A stretch of DNA of 64,000 nt from Vibrio campbellii CAIM 519 = NBRC 15631 = ATCC 25920 (GCF_002163755.1 NZ_CP015865.1:1-64000); one strand, 5' to 3'; positions 34,224 through 42,276 are shown, counted from the stretch's first letter. Program-made: numbers and translations. The notes: generated by a model from the letters alone, not told the origin.

Positions 34224-35336
34224 ATGAGAAGAGTTATCACACTCACTTTGCTCTTGTTTTCATCGTTTGCACAGTCGGCAGACTTTGATAAAGGTTTTGA
34301 TGCTTACAATCAAGGAGATTTTAAGACGGCCTACAGTGAGTGGTTTCCTTTGGCTGAGCAGGGAGAAGCGAACGCTCAATTTAATCTTGCTTTGATGTAT
34401 TTATATGGTCAAGGTATAACACAAGATGATAAACAAGCGGTTTATTGGTATCGCAAAGCCGCTGAGCAAGGAGATGCGATTGCTCAACGCAACCTTGGGG
34501 TGATGTATTCACATGGTCGAGGCGTTGCTCAAGATGATAAACAAGCGTTTTATTGGTTTCACAAAGCGGCTGAACAAGGGCTTCCGAAGGCTCAATATAT
34601 TCTTGGGTTGATGTACTTAAATGGTCAAGGCGTGATTCAAGATGATAATCAAGCGATTTATTGGTTTCGAAAAGCCGCTGGGCAGGGGGGCGTAATGTCT
34701 CAATACTATCTTGGGTTTATTTACTTTAATGGTCAAGGTGTAACTCAAGATGATAAACAAGCGGTTTATTGGTATCGCAAAGCGGCTGAACAGGGGCTTG
34801 CGAGAGCTCAATCTAATCTTGGGGTGATGTATTCACATGGTCGAGGCGTTGCTCAAGATGAAAAACAAGCGGTTTATTGGCTTCACAAAGCCGCTGAGCA
34901 AGGAGATGCGATTGCTCAACATAACCTTGGATTCATGAATCAAAATGGTCAAGATGATAAACAAGCGGTTTATTGGTATCGCAAAGCGGCTGAACAGGGG
35001 CTTGCGAGAGCTCAATCTAATCTTGGGTTCATGTACTTACATGGTCAAGGTTTGATTCAAGATGATAAACAAGCGGTTTATTGGTTTCGCAAAGCCGCCA
35101 AACAAGGGTTTGCGATAGCTCAACACAACCTTGGCTTGGTGTATTTAAATGGTAAAGGTGTTACTCAAGATAACGCGCAAGCGTATATGTGGCTATCTTT
35201 AGCTAGACATAATGGATATAAGAATACCAAAGAAAACTTTAATACCTTAAATAAATTAATGACACCTAGTGATATTATCGAAGCTCAAGAAGCGTTTAAG
35301 GTATGCTTGGAATCTAATTATAAAAAATGTGGCTAA
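34224..35336 (+). CDS. Secreted Sel1-repeat protein
   Basis: The 370-residue protein has a signal peptide (MRRVITLTLLLFSSFAQSAD). It then has about nine 36-residue Sel1/TPR-like repeats of the form KQAVYWYRKAAEQGLARAQS, NLGVMYSHGRGVAQDD, ending with a typical degenerate last repeat (DNAQAYMWLSLARHNGYKN) and a Cys pair. One repeat near residue 240 is shortened (MNQNGQDDKQAV). DNA repeats are nearly identical, which suggests recent internal amplification. Sel1 proteins act as periplasmic or secreted protein-interaction scaffolds. It stands alone between two duplicated junction fragments. Confidence 0.85.
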   Translation: MRRVITLTLLLFSSFAQSADFDKGFDAYNQGDFKTAYSEWFPLAEQGEANAQFNLALMYLYGQGITQDDKQAVYWYRKAAEQGDAIAQRNLGVMYSHGRGVAQDDKQAFYWFHKAAEQGLPKAQYILGLMYLNGQGVIQDDNQAIYWFRKAAGQGGVMSQYYLGFIYFNGQGVTQDDKQAVYWYRKAAEQGLARAQSNLGVMYSHGRGVAQDEKQAVYWLHKAAEQGDAIAQHNLGFMNQNGQDDKQAVYWYRKAAEQGLARAQSNLGFMYLHGQGLIQDDKQAVYWFRKAAKQGFAIAQHNLGLVYLNGKGVTQDNAQAYMWLSLARHNGYKNTKENFNTLNKLMTPSDIIEAQEAFKVCLESNYKKCG

Positions 35337-35374
35337 CATGATTGATGGATTCAACCGATGTGTTACTCAACGTA

Positions 35375-35485
35375 ACTTATCTTGCATTTCTTTAAACAAG
35401 TGCTCGCACTAGTAAGAGAAATTACGGCCCTTCACGCGTTTGCGTACAACCATGCCTTTGCTATCGAACTGGGCGAGGGGAGTGA
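35375..35485 (-). pseudogene. Duplicate of the parB 3' end, copy 3
   Basis: TCTTGCATTTCTTTAAACAA, GAGAAATTACGGCCCTTCAC, CGCGTTTGCGTACAACCATG and GCTATCGAACTGGGCGAGGG match the end of parB (38240-38346). It is closer to copy 2 than to parB in the TACAACCATG block, so copies 2 and 3 descend from one duplication. It is fused directly to a hydrolase tail. Confidence 0.75.
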
Positions 35486-35785
35486 CAGTTTATTTCATTT
35501 ATTTGGTGGGCGGTGACCCAGTGGAATACGCAATCTCTGCTGGCGTAGTGATTGTTTGTATTATCCTTTCTCATATCACGGGCGGACAAGGCTTTGCTCC
35601 GTTTTTTACGATTGGGCTGGCATGTATGAGCAAGGCTTAATTGACGCCTTAGAGTGGAAAGCCAACCGATTTAGGTTGATTTAAACGTTTGGATTCTGTC
35701 AATGCTCAGGCTGGGCATTGACAAGTTTAGGAGACGCAGTTTCCTTCTTTGGATGTGGCGGCTCTAACAAGGTTCTGTCCAAAAG
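35486..35785 (+). pseudogene. Duplicate of the hydrolase 3' end, copy 3
   Basis: It repeats the hydrolase tail and its downstream hairpin and junction motif, but lacks the 11 bases TTTAGAACCGG, so FIYLVGGDPVEYAISAGVVI reads in one frame. A one-base deletion near 35605 (GTTTTTTACG for GTTCTTTTACG) then breaks the frame. The downstream part (35682-35785) is almost identical to 30877-30975 and ends CTAACAAGGTTCTGTCCAAA, joining the leader of array 3. Confidence 0.75.
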
Positions 35786-36060
35786 TTTCTCAGGTTGAAT
35801 TTTTACCCGTGGCACTTTCTAGCTCTAAAGTGCCCGATCCCTTCTCAGCGCTAAAGTCTAACCACAATCTGCAATTGTAAGTTTGCCTTATCTGTAGTTA
35901 TCCAAGAGAGTGTCTACGTAAGCTTTTTAAAAATTATGCGTCATCTTGCAAACTAATTTTCAATACATCTTACTAACCTATTGATTATCAATTGAACTTC
36001 GTTCACAAAGATTGCATGATAGGAGTAAGAAAAACGGCTGAAAGCCGTACAGAAAGCGTT
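35775..36060 (+). repeat. Shared array leader, copy C
   Basis: In array direction: GTCCAAAAGTTTCTCAGGTT, the hairpin GGCACTTTCT/CTAAAGTGCC (35811-35834), GTCTAACCACAATCTGCAAT, ACTCTCTTGG-type sequence, AAAATTATGCGTCATCTTGC, ATTGATTATCAATTGAAC. It ends with the stem ACGGCTGAAAGCCGT and AGAAAGCGTTAG at the first cassette. Copies A and B have the same layout on the other strand. Confidence 0.75.
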
Positions 36061-36077
36061 AGGTACAAAGAGGACGT

Positions 36078-36515
36078 ATGAAGGCTAAAATAGAGTTTGA
36101 AAAAGTATGGTTTGATGAAGATATCGTCGAATTGAAGATACTTGTGAGTAATGGGTGCTCAATGTTTACAAACAAGGTTTACGTTGGAAGTAATGAACTG
36201 GAATTGCTGTACAAACAACTTGAGGCGTTCAAAACAGCATACTATGGCGGTTTGGAAGACATAACATTCGGTGCATTTGGAGTGGAGTATGCTAGTGGCG
36301 CATTTCATGCCCGTTTACATTTCCCTAAGCCTGGCTTGTTATATATTTCGACAAAGCAACAATCAAAGTTCTTTGAATTCAAAGGTAGACATGAAGCCAG
36401 TGAGGCTAATATGTATCTTTCTACAGAGCCTGCTCTATTCGATAACTTTTTGTTAGAGCTTAAGAGTTTAAGTACAAGTAGTATTGGTGGTAAAGCTGAG
36501 TTGATTTGTACCTAA
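36078..36515 (+). CDS. Cassette protein of unknown function, 145 residues
   Basis: The protein begins MKAKIEFEKVWFDEDIVELK and is an alpha/beta sequence with a cluster of aromatic residues (GAFGVEYASGAFHARLHFPK). It has no signal peptide or membrane helix. I do not recognise the family. It is the first cassette of array 3, 17 bases after the leader, with AGAGG-type ribosome site. The stop lies just before the attC at 36510. Confidence 0.65.
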   Translation: MKAKIEFEKVWFDEDIVELKILVSNGCSMFTNKVYVGSNELELLYKQLEAFKTAYYGGLEDITFGAFGVEYASGAFHARLHFPKPGLLYISTKQQSKFFEFKGRHEASEANMYLSTEPALFDNFLLELKSLSTSSIGGKAELICT

Positions 36516-36634
36516 CAAACTGTTTAAGAGTGATTCGCAACGCGTGGCATTTTCACTATGCGTTGTGTTTGGTGTTTCAGGTAGTATGTGGTTGCATCGG
36601 TATTGCGTTGCTCACACCTTAACAGGGCGTTATA
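36510..36634 (+). repeat. attC site (VCR-like, long form)
   Basis: Runs from CCTAACAAACTGTTTAAGAG to CACACCTTAACAGGGCGTTA. The arms GATTCGCAACGCGTGGCATT and TATTGCGTTGCTC pair. It is the counterpart of 7801-7915 on the other strand. Confidence 0.9.
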
Positions 36635-36669
36635 TGCTTTCAAGTTTCAAACAATAAAAGGACTTAAAA

Positions 36670-37038
36670 ATGATTCTAAATCACGTCTCAGTTGGCGCTT
36701 CTGATGTGGTAAAAGCGGTTGGTTTTTATGACTCAGTTCTTTCTACGTTGTCTATTAAGCGTGCTCACTATATAGAAAATATCGCAGCGGCTTATGGTGA
36801 AAACTTTGAATTTTGGGTCGGCAGCCCCTGTGAAGGAAAAACTACATCAAGTAATGGTGCTCATATTGCTTTCAATGCGCCTTCAAAAGAAGCTGTAGAC
36901 CAATTCTATGCTACAGCAATTGAATTGGGTGGTTCATGTGCAGGTAAGCCAGGCTTAAGACCTGAGTATGGTGAGACTTACTATGCAGCGTTCGTACGTG
37001 ACTTAGACGGAAACAAGATCGAAGCCGTTTCAATGTAG
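36670..37038 (+). CDS. VOC-superfamily (glyoxalase/bleomycin-resistance fold) protein
   Basis: The 122-residue protein shows the two beta-alpha-beta-beta-beta modules of the vicinal oxygen chelate fold. MILNHVSVGASDVVKAVGFY is the first module with the metal His; GAHIAFNAPSKEAVDQFYAT supplies the next; YAAFVRDLDGNKIEAVSM ends with the conserved D-x-x-G-N-x-I-E and its metal Glu. It may act on a small molecule or bind an antibiotic. AAAGGACTTAAAA precedes the start. Confidence 0.85.
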   Translation: MILNHVSVGASDVVKAVGFYDSVLSTLSIKRAHYIENIAAAYGENFEFWVGSPCEGKTTSSNGAHIAFNAPSKEAVDQFYATAIELGGSCAGKPGLRPEYGETYYAAFVRDLDGNKIEAVSM

Positions 37039-37051
37039 CTTCGAGTACGCA

Positions 37052-37175
37052 TATAACAAACTGTTTAAGAGTGATTCGCAACGCGTGGCATTTTTACTAT
37101 GCGTTGGCTTTAGTGTTTAAGGTGGTATGCGGTGGCATCGGTATTGCGTTGATCACACCTTAACAAGGCGTTATA
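37052..37175 (+). repeat. attC site (VCR-like, long form)
   Basis: Runs from TATAACAAACTGTTTAAGAG to CACACCTTAACAAGGCGTTA with the CAACGCGTGGCA arm. Nearly identical to the preceding site except for the apex. Confidence 0.9.
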
Positions 37176-37207
37176 CGCTTTATGAAAAATGATACAAAAA
37201 GGACGTT

Positions 37208-37492
37208 ATGAAGTTATCTGAGTTACAAAGTCATATAAAAGAATTCGATTATGCGCCAGAGCAATCTGAACACTATTTTTTAAAACTAATCGAAGAAGTT
37301 GGCGAATTATCGGAATCTATTCGCAAAGGCAAAAGTGGGCAACCAACGCTAGATGAGCTCAAAGGTTCAGTCGCAGAAGAGTTATATGACGTTTTGTATT
37401 ATGTTTGTGCTCTAGCCAATATTCACGGTGTAAACCTTGAGAAAACGCATGAACTAAAAGAAGTTTTGAATAAAGCTAAGTACAACCGATAA
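37208..37492 (+). CDS. MazG-like nucleotide pyrophosphohydrolase (gene cassette)
   Basis: The 94-residue protein has the all-alpha NTP pyrophosphohydrolase pattern: LIEEVGELSESIRKGK (E-E-x-x-E metal site) and SVAEELYDVLYYVCALANIH (E-x-x-D). It would hydrolyse a non-canonical or signalling nucleotide to the monophosphate. Small MazG-like proteins are common in Vibrio cassettes. It is read in the array direction between two attC sites. AAAAGGACGTT precedes the start. Confidence 0.85.
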   Translation: MKLSELQSHIKEFDYAPEQSEHYFLKLIEEVGELSESIRKGKSGQPTLDELKGSVAEELYDVLYYVCALANIHGVNLEKTHELKEVLNKAKYNR

Positions 37493-37498
37493 GACGCG

Positions 37499-37621
37499 TA
37501 TAACAATTGTTCAAGAGGGATTCAGCACGCGTGGCATTTTTACTATGCGTTGGTTTTAGTGGTTAAGGTGGTATGCGGAGGCATCGGTGTTGCGTGCTTC
37601 ACCCCTTAAAAAGGCGTTAGC
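37499..37621 (+). repeat. attC site (VCR-like, long form)
   Basis: Runs from TATAACAATTGTTCAAGAGG to CACCCCTTAAAAAGGCGTTAG with the GCACGCGTGGCATT arm. It resembles the complements of 20531 and 21110 in array 2. Confidence 0.9.
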
Positions 37622-37635
37622 TGTTTGAGAAACAA

Positions 37636-38043
37636 ATGAAAATAATCGATAAGCCGTTATTTTGGCTATATGTTAAAACGCGAGACTCAGTCTTTTCATC
37701 ATTTAAAGGTTTTTCCTCTTTACTCTTAGTCATCATTATTGCGGCTATAGTTTCAGGTAACAAATCTCCCGAAAACACCTTCATGTCTTACATGTTGTAT
37801 CTGTTGATGCTTAGTGTACCTACCTCAATGGGTCTTATGCTTTTGAAGCTAAAGTTTCGAAAAGTTGCAGGCTCCATTCCTAGGGCAGAGTTAGCGTACT
37901 TTTTACAGAACAATAAAGGTATCGAGCTGGAAAATGCTGTAAAAGGGATATTTTCGCTCTATCTATCATTGATGATTTATCTCTGGTTTTTGATGATGGT
38001 TGTCGCAGCTTTGGGACCTTTGATTTTAATGCTAGTGTTTTAG
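37636..38043 (+). CDS. Small inner-membrane protein (gene cassette)
   Basis: The 135-residue protein has three to four hydrophobic helices: SSLLLVIIIAAIVSG (~28-42), YMLYLLMLSVPTSMGLMLLK (~52-71) and a long C-terminal pair (LYLSLMIYLWFLMMVVAALG and PLILMLVF). I do not recognise a family. It is the last cassette of array 3, followed by the terminal attC-like site. Membrane proteins of this size are common among cassettes of unknown function. Confidence 0.65.
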   Translation: MKIIDKPLFWLYVKTRDSVFSSFKGFSSLLLVIIIAAIVSGNKSPENTFMSYMLYLLMLSVPTSMGLMLLKLKFRKVAGSIPRAELAYFLQNNKGIELENAVKGIFSLYLSLMIYLWFLMMVVAALGPLILMLVF

Positions 38044-38049
38044 TACACA

Positions 38050-38124
38050 GCTAACAAAAGACTGTGGTTTCAAGATACTTTTTCATACCTGATCGTGATG
38101 TAACTAAGTCATTTTAACTAACAA
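38050..38124 (+). repeat. Terminal attC-like site of array 3
   Basis: GCTAACAAAAGACTGTGGTTT, CAAGATACTTTTTCATACC and GTAACTAAGTCATTTTAAC lead to CTAACAAGGTTTTGTCC. It is almost identical to the terminal site of array 2 (18883-18962), and unlike the internal attC sites. Confidence 0.65.
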
Positions 38125-38145
38125 GGTTTTGTCCAAAAACTTCCC

Positions 38146-38179
38146 GTAAGTTGGATAACGGACCCGTTATCCAACTTAC
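38146..38179. other. Candidate parS centromere or terminator behind parB
   Basis: A perfect 15-bp inverted repeat, GTAAGTTGGATAACG (38146-38160) and CGTTATCCAACTTAC (38165-38179), with a 4-base loop lies 18 bases after the parB stop. In many plasmids parS sits here. On the minus strand it is followed by GGGAAGTTTTTGG, so a terminator is also possible. A decayed copy is at 33370-33399. Confidence 0.55.
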
Positions 38180-38197
38180 TTGTGATACTACAAAAGA

Positions 38198-39268
38198 CTA
38201 GTTATCTTTTAAAACCTTAGAGATTGCTGCATCTAGCTTGTCTTGCATTTCTTTCGATAAACGACCGAACTCATAAGAGAAATTACGGCCCTTCACGCGC
38301 TTGCGGGCAAACATGCCTTTGCTATCGAACTGGGCGAGGGGAGTGATTTCTGCTTTGTCTGATTCTTGTTTTGCTTCGACAATTTTTAGCTCTGCTTTAA
38401 TGACAGAAATGAGAGATTCTTTTCTATCTTCTTGGCTTTGCTCAGCCTGAGCATTGACAGCTTTACTCGCTATTTTTTTGATGAAGCTACTCAGAGCTTT
38501 CTTGTCATCAGTAAACGCTTTCATCACTTTAGCCAAGATAGAGTAATCTGTGTGAGACAAGTCATTAACAACAGGGAATAGGGCGATCAGCTTACTATCA
38601 ATACTGGCAGCTTTCAGCGCACGGCCCACCGCTTGACGGCTAAGGTTTAATATTTTTGCCGTATCTTCTTGAGTAAGCTCACCACTCTTCATCAGTATTT
38701 GGCACTGCAAGCCAATCTCACGTTGGTTGTGCTCTTTAGCTGTTTGTAACTGCTTGGCCAGCGCTTTTGCATCAGCGGTCGAAATTTCGTCTTGGGTGAC
38801 GAGAATTCGGAATGTTTTTACACGACCTTCTTGAAGTAAGAACCAAGCACGGCGGCGAGAGCCATCCAACACATCAATCTTGCCTTCAATTTCTCGACCT
38901 ACGGCCGGATAGAACTGTTGAAACTCCAGCGAATTCAGATCAGATAGGGACTCAGCAGTAAGAAGCGATTGATCGCGTCCATTCACATCGAAAGTAACAA
39001 ACGTTTCATCTCGAACTTGTTCGAATGACAGTGTCACTTCGTTAAACGTCGCAGTATTACCTGATGCTAGCTGCCAAACCATGCTCTGGCCGACAGATTC
39101 AAGACCAAACTGTTCTTGCAAGTACTCAGCGGCACTGGTGCCGGCTTTATCCAGTTCTGCCGTCAACTGCTGCGTTAAAGTGGTCAGGTTCGCTTTAGCT
39201 GCTGATTGTTGGGCTTCTTGAGAACCTGGTGCGTTACCTAAAGGGCTACCGCCGCGTTTTTTCGCCAT
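38198..39268 (-). CDS. parB: ParB-family partition protein
   Basis: Start at the ATG at 39268 (MAKKRGGSPLGN), overlapping the parA stop as TAATG; this gives ~356 residues. An Arg-rich ParB/Srx-like core (RDETFVTFDVNGRDQSLL, IDVLDGSRRRAWFLLQEGRV) precedes the HTH (LTQEDTAKILNLSRQAVGRA, ~205-224) and a C-terminal dimerisation region rich in Lys and Glu. It binds parS and is moved by ParA to segregate the plasmid. Its last ~140 bases are duplicated twice upstream (33349, 35375). Confidence 0.9.
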   Translation of the reverse strand: MAKKRGGSPLGNAPGSQEAQQSAAKANLTTLTQQLTAELDKAGTSAAEYLQEQFGLESVGQSMVWQLASGNTATFNEVTLSFEQVRDETFVTFDVNGRDQSLLTAESLSDLNSLEFQQFYPAVGREIEGKIDVLDGSRRRAWFLLQEGRVKTFRILVTQDEISTADAKALAKQLQTAKEHNQREIGLQCQILMKSGELTQEDTAKILNLSRQAVGRALKAASIDSKLIALFPVVNDLSHTDYSILAKVMKAFTDDKKALSSFIKKIASKAVNAQAEQSQEDRKESLISVIKAELKIVEAKQESDKAEITPLAQFDSKGMFARKRVKGRNFSYEFGRLSKEMQDKLDAAISKVLKDN

Positions 39269-40467
39269 TATGCTTGCTCCTGTTCGCGCCACACATTAAG
39301 AATGTCGCGCTGAATTTGACTGGTTACCTCATACCCGTTTTGTTGTGCCGTTTGGAACGTCGACTTACTTTTTGGGTACTCGCTCTTCGACATATCAAAA
39401 ACGGTCGAAAGTAGGGAAGAGGCTTGTCTGATGGCTTCGCTATGTTTGAACTCCTTAGAGTACAAATAAGGTGCAAAGTGGTCGTAAAGACTGTTCATCA
39501 ACTCAGTTGTGGTCGAGCTGTCACGATGGTTGGTAAGCAGGATCTTCATGAAGTCGTACCCATCATGATTCGCATTGGCCAACAGTGCCCATACTTGCGG
39601 AATGTAGCTGAAGTATGAACAGGTCGCGTCGATATCGTTCTCCGTAATCGATAGCGGGAATACCACGCTGGTTGCGGCAAAGTAGGCGTTGTAAGTTGCG
39701 TAACCTAGTGATGGCGGTGTATCGATGATGATGATGTCGAATTCATCTTTCACTGCATCGATGATCTCAGCCAAGATAGAGTAGGGGGATGGCAATTTAT
39801 GGCTGAAGACTTGTTCATGGAACCAGCCTTCAATAGCTCGGTCACTCTGCGCTGCTGGCAGAATTCGTAAGTTAGGAATGGTGGTTTCTAGGAACGCCTC
39901 AGATACCGCTTGCTCAAACGTTTCATCCTCATCCAAGTCAAAGTTACGCATAATGAGATCACCCACAGACAAGTTGCCTTCCTGGTCTGCCTCTGGCGCG
40001 TAATACATAGAGAGGGTCGCCTGGCCATCCATATCTATTAAGCCTACACGGTACTTTTGATGGAACTCTGTAGCTAAACCAGATGCGACAGTCGCGGCAG
40101 ACACAGTTTTACCAACGCCACCTTTCTGGTTTTGGATGACGATGACTTGTGCTGATTGCTGTTCGCTACGCGAAAACTTTGGCTCTTTACGCAATGCCTC
40201 TGGCAACAAATCACGTACACGGTACATTTCCGCAATATCAATCGACCACTGAGAATCTTCATGACGACGAGGATCAATATCCGCTGCAGTTACGTATTTA
40301 TCCAGCGTTTTAGCATCGATACCTAAGTAAGCAGAGGCTTCTGCACGGGTAAAGTTGCGTAACTCTTTGCGATGGTTCGCCAGTAAGCGCTGGTTACGGC
40401 GCTTAATGTAAGCATCGGCACCTTGCTTGAGAGATTGAAAGTGTGACGTGGTTTGTTGAGTATCCAT
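39268..40467 (-). CDS. parA: ParA-type partition ATPase with N-terminal HTH
   Basis: The ATG at 40467 is favoured because GGAG lies 6 bases upstream; a second ATG four codons earlier is possible. The ~399-residue protein is a large (type Ia) ParA. It has an N-terminal HTH (FTRAEASAYLGIDAKTLDKY), then a deviant Walker A motif NQKGGVGKTVSAATVA, LIDMDGQATLSMYY and FDIIIIDTPPSLGY. Type Ia ParA proteins also repress their own promoter, here probably through the inverted repeat at 40503-40536. Confidence 0.95.
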   Translation of the reverse strand: MDTQQTTSHFQSLKQGADAYIKRRNQRLLANHRKELRNFTRAEASAYLGIDAKTLDKYVTAADIDPRRHEDSQWSIDIAEMYRVRDLLPEALRKEPKFSRSEQQSAQVIVIQNQKGGVGKTVSAATVASGLATEFHQKYRVGLIDMDGQATLSMYYAPEADQEGNLSVGDLIMRNFDLDEDETFEQAVSEAFLETTIPNLRILPAAQSDRAIEGWFHEQVFSHKLPSPYSILAEIIDAVKDEFDIIIIDTPPSLGYATYNAYFAATSVVFPLSITENDIDATCSYFSYIPQVWALLANANHDGYDFMKILLTNHRDSSTTTELMNSLYDHFAPYLYSKEFKHSEAIRQASSLLSTVFDMSKSEYPKSKSTFQTAQQNGYEVTSQIQRDILNVWREQEQA

Positions 40468-40502
40468 TTCTGTCTCCATGTAGGAATTAGAAATAGTATA
40501 TC

Positions 40503-40536
40503 CCTTAATTTTTAGTGTGTGTAGTTAAAATTAAGG
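40503..40536. promoter_or_regulatory. Likely parA operator
   Basis: An inverted repeat, CCTTAATTTT (40503-40512) and AAAATTAAGG (40527-40536), lies ~35 bases upstream of the parA start. HTH-containing ParA proteins bind such palindromes to autoregulate parAB. Confidence 0.6.
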
Positions 40537-40604
40537 TATCTGTGCATTTTTTGTCATGTTTAGAAAATGTATTATGGCATATATGCTTAGTAGTGATGTT
40601 AACT

Positions 40605-41861
40605 TCAGCACTTAACCTGAGGCAAATCTGTCCAACATGTCGTGTACTGCGGTGTCAGAAGCTGACGCCGCATTTGCCACTTTTGCTCTATGCCTTGAGC
40701 GCCAAGGAATACCGTGTTCTGGCCATAACGCTGATTCAGGCCATCAAAAACCGACATCAATGGCGTATTGTTTGGCGTAGGGTTAAATAAATCCGCTTGC
40801 TCTTGCCGCCCGTCTACTAAATCCAATAGGCCAACGCCCACCTTGTAAAAGCGGACATCTTCAGAAAAGAGTTGGTCGGTCAGCTCAGAGACCACTTTAG
40901 TTAACTGAGTGACATCTGCCGTCGGGTAGGGGAACCGATGCACGACTCGGCGACTGTAAGACACATCATCAAACGGCGAGCTTGATGCAAAGCACATCAG
41001 CACCTTACATAAGGATTGCTGCTTTCTCGCTTTACGCGAAGCGATGCCCGCGTGGTGGCACAACGCCTGGCGTAACGAGGTTTCATCTTCGATGCGTTCG
41101 CCAAAACTGCGCGTAGAAAAGATCTGCTTTTTATCTGCTCGAGCTTCATCCCACTGTTTACAGACTTGGCCATTGAGTTCGCGCACTGTGCGCTCTAACT
41201 CCACATTAAACACCTTGCGTGCCAATGGCGCCGGGTACTTGGCCAGTTGTAAAGCGGTGGTGATACCAAGGTGTTTTAGGTGAGTAGTTAGCCGTTTTCC
41301 TACTCCCCACACATCACTTACTGAGAGCTGAGCGAGGACGCGTTCTCGTTCCACTAAAGTATCGAGCACGCACACCCCATTAAACCCAGTGATTTTCTTT
41401 GCTGCATGGTTGGCGATTTTGGCCAGAGTTAACGTTGGTCCAATACCAACGCACACAGGTAACCGGCACTCTCGCCAAACCGACTTTCTGAGGGTTTGGC
41501 CATGCTCACGAAGACAGGGAATCGCTGGCGCTGTTCGCTCGAAAGAGAGAAAAGATTCATCAATAGAGTAGACGTGCTGCTCTGGAGCAAATCGGCCGAT
41601 GACTTCCATCATCTTGCTCGATAAGTCACCGTACAGCTCATAGTTAGAAGAGAGCGCAATAACGCCGCGTTGCTCGCACTGCGCTTTCATTTGGAAGTAG
41701 GGCTTAAACTTCTCGACCCCGCATTCTTTGGCTTGCCGGTTCGCCGCGACCACACAACCATCATTATTGGACAAAACAACGACAGGCTTGCCGCGCCATT
41801 CCGGGCGGAAGACTTGCTCCGCGCTGCAGTAAAACGCATTGGCATCAACCAGGGCAAACAT
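40605..41861 (-). CDS. umuC: Error-prone DNA polymerase V catalytic subunit UmuC
   Basis: Start at the ATG at 41861 (MFALVDANAFYCSAEQVFRP), overlapping the umuD stop as TAATG; ~418 residues, the normal size. Y-family motifs are clear: ALVDANAFYCSAE with the metal Asp, VVLSNNDGCVVAANRQAK, and VYSIDESFLSF with the D-E pair. ALCHHAGIASRKARKQQSLC leads to the little-finger and C-terminal parts. With UmuD' it forms DNA polymerase V for mutagenic lesion bypass. The pair is under a LexA box and is a typical plasmid mutagenesis operon. Confidence 0.95.
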   Translation of the reverse strand: MFALVDANAFYCSAEQVFRPEWRGKPVVVLSNNDGCVVAANRQAKECGVEKFKPYFQMKAQCEQRGVIALSSNYELYGDLSSKMMEVIGRFAPEQHVYSIDESFLSFERTAPAIPCLREHGQTLRKSVWRECRLPVCVGIGPTLTLAKIANHAAKKITGFNGVCVLDTLVERERVLAQLSVSDVWGVGKRLTTHLKHLGITTALQLAKYPAPLARKVFNVELERTVRELNGQVCKQWDEARADKKQIFSTRSFGERIEDETSLRQALCHHAGIASRKARKQQSLCKVLMCFASSSPFDDVSYSRRVVHRFPYPTADVTQLTKVVSELTDQLFSEDVRFYKVGVGLLDLVDGRQEQADLFNPTPNNTPLMSVFDGLNQRYGQNTVFLGAQGIEQKWQMRRQLLTPQYTTCWTDLPQVKC

Positions 41862-42268
41862 TACCCTTGCCCCAATAAATGACTGGCTCGGTGACAGCGT
41901 ATCGAACGTATGACGACGCCTTCTACTGTAAAGGTATCGCAATCTTGGACCAAAACCGGAGCGTGGCTAGGGTTAGCAGAAAGCAGCTGGCGATGCTTAA
42001 TATCCAGCAACTTACACACGAATTCACCATTTAAGTTGGCCACTATCACATCCATGTTACTCAAGGCGACATGGCGATCGACAATCAGAATATCGCCATC
42101 GAAGATACCCACTCCTTGCATCGAGTCTCCACTCGCACGCCCTAAAAAAGTCGCACTTGGGTGCTCGACCAGTAACTCATCTAGATCGAGCGAAAGTTGG
42201 CGGTACTCCGCAGCTGGTGACTCAAAGCCAGTGATGCCAGCACGGGCAGAAATAGGAATAACGTTCAT
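41861..42268 (-). CDS. umuD: UmuD, LexA-like self-cleaving polymerase V accessory protein
   Basis: The 135-residue protein has an Ala-Gly cleavage site early (ARAGITGFESP), a nucleophilic Ser in GRASGDSMQGVGIFDGDIL and a Lys in NGEFVCKLLDI, the S24 catalytic dyad. RecA-stimulated cleavage gives UmuD', the active partner of UmuC. It lies directly behind the LexA box and overlaps umuC by one base. Confidence 0.95.
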   Translation of the reverse strand: MNVIPISARAGITGFESPAAEYRQLSLDLDELLVEHPSATFLGRASGDSMQGVGIFDGDILIVDRHVALSNMDVIVANLNGEFVCKLLDIKHRQLLSANPSHAPVLVQDCDTFTVEGVVIRSIRCHRASHLLGQG

Positions 42269-42276
42269 AAATAATA

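Noticed and set aside
7218..38124. Integron integrase for the cassette arrays
   Set aside because: No tyrosine recombinase is encoded in the window; both recombinases present are of the serine type.
40515..40790. Plus-strand 91-residue frame
   Set aside because: It lies antisense to the end of umuC and the parA promoter region and has no protein-like features.
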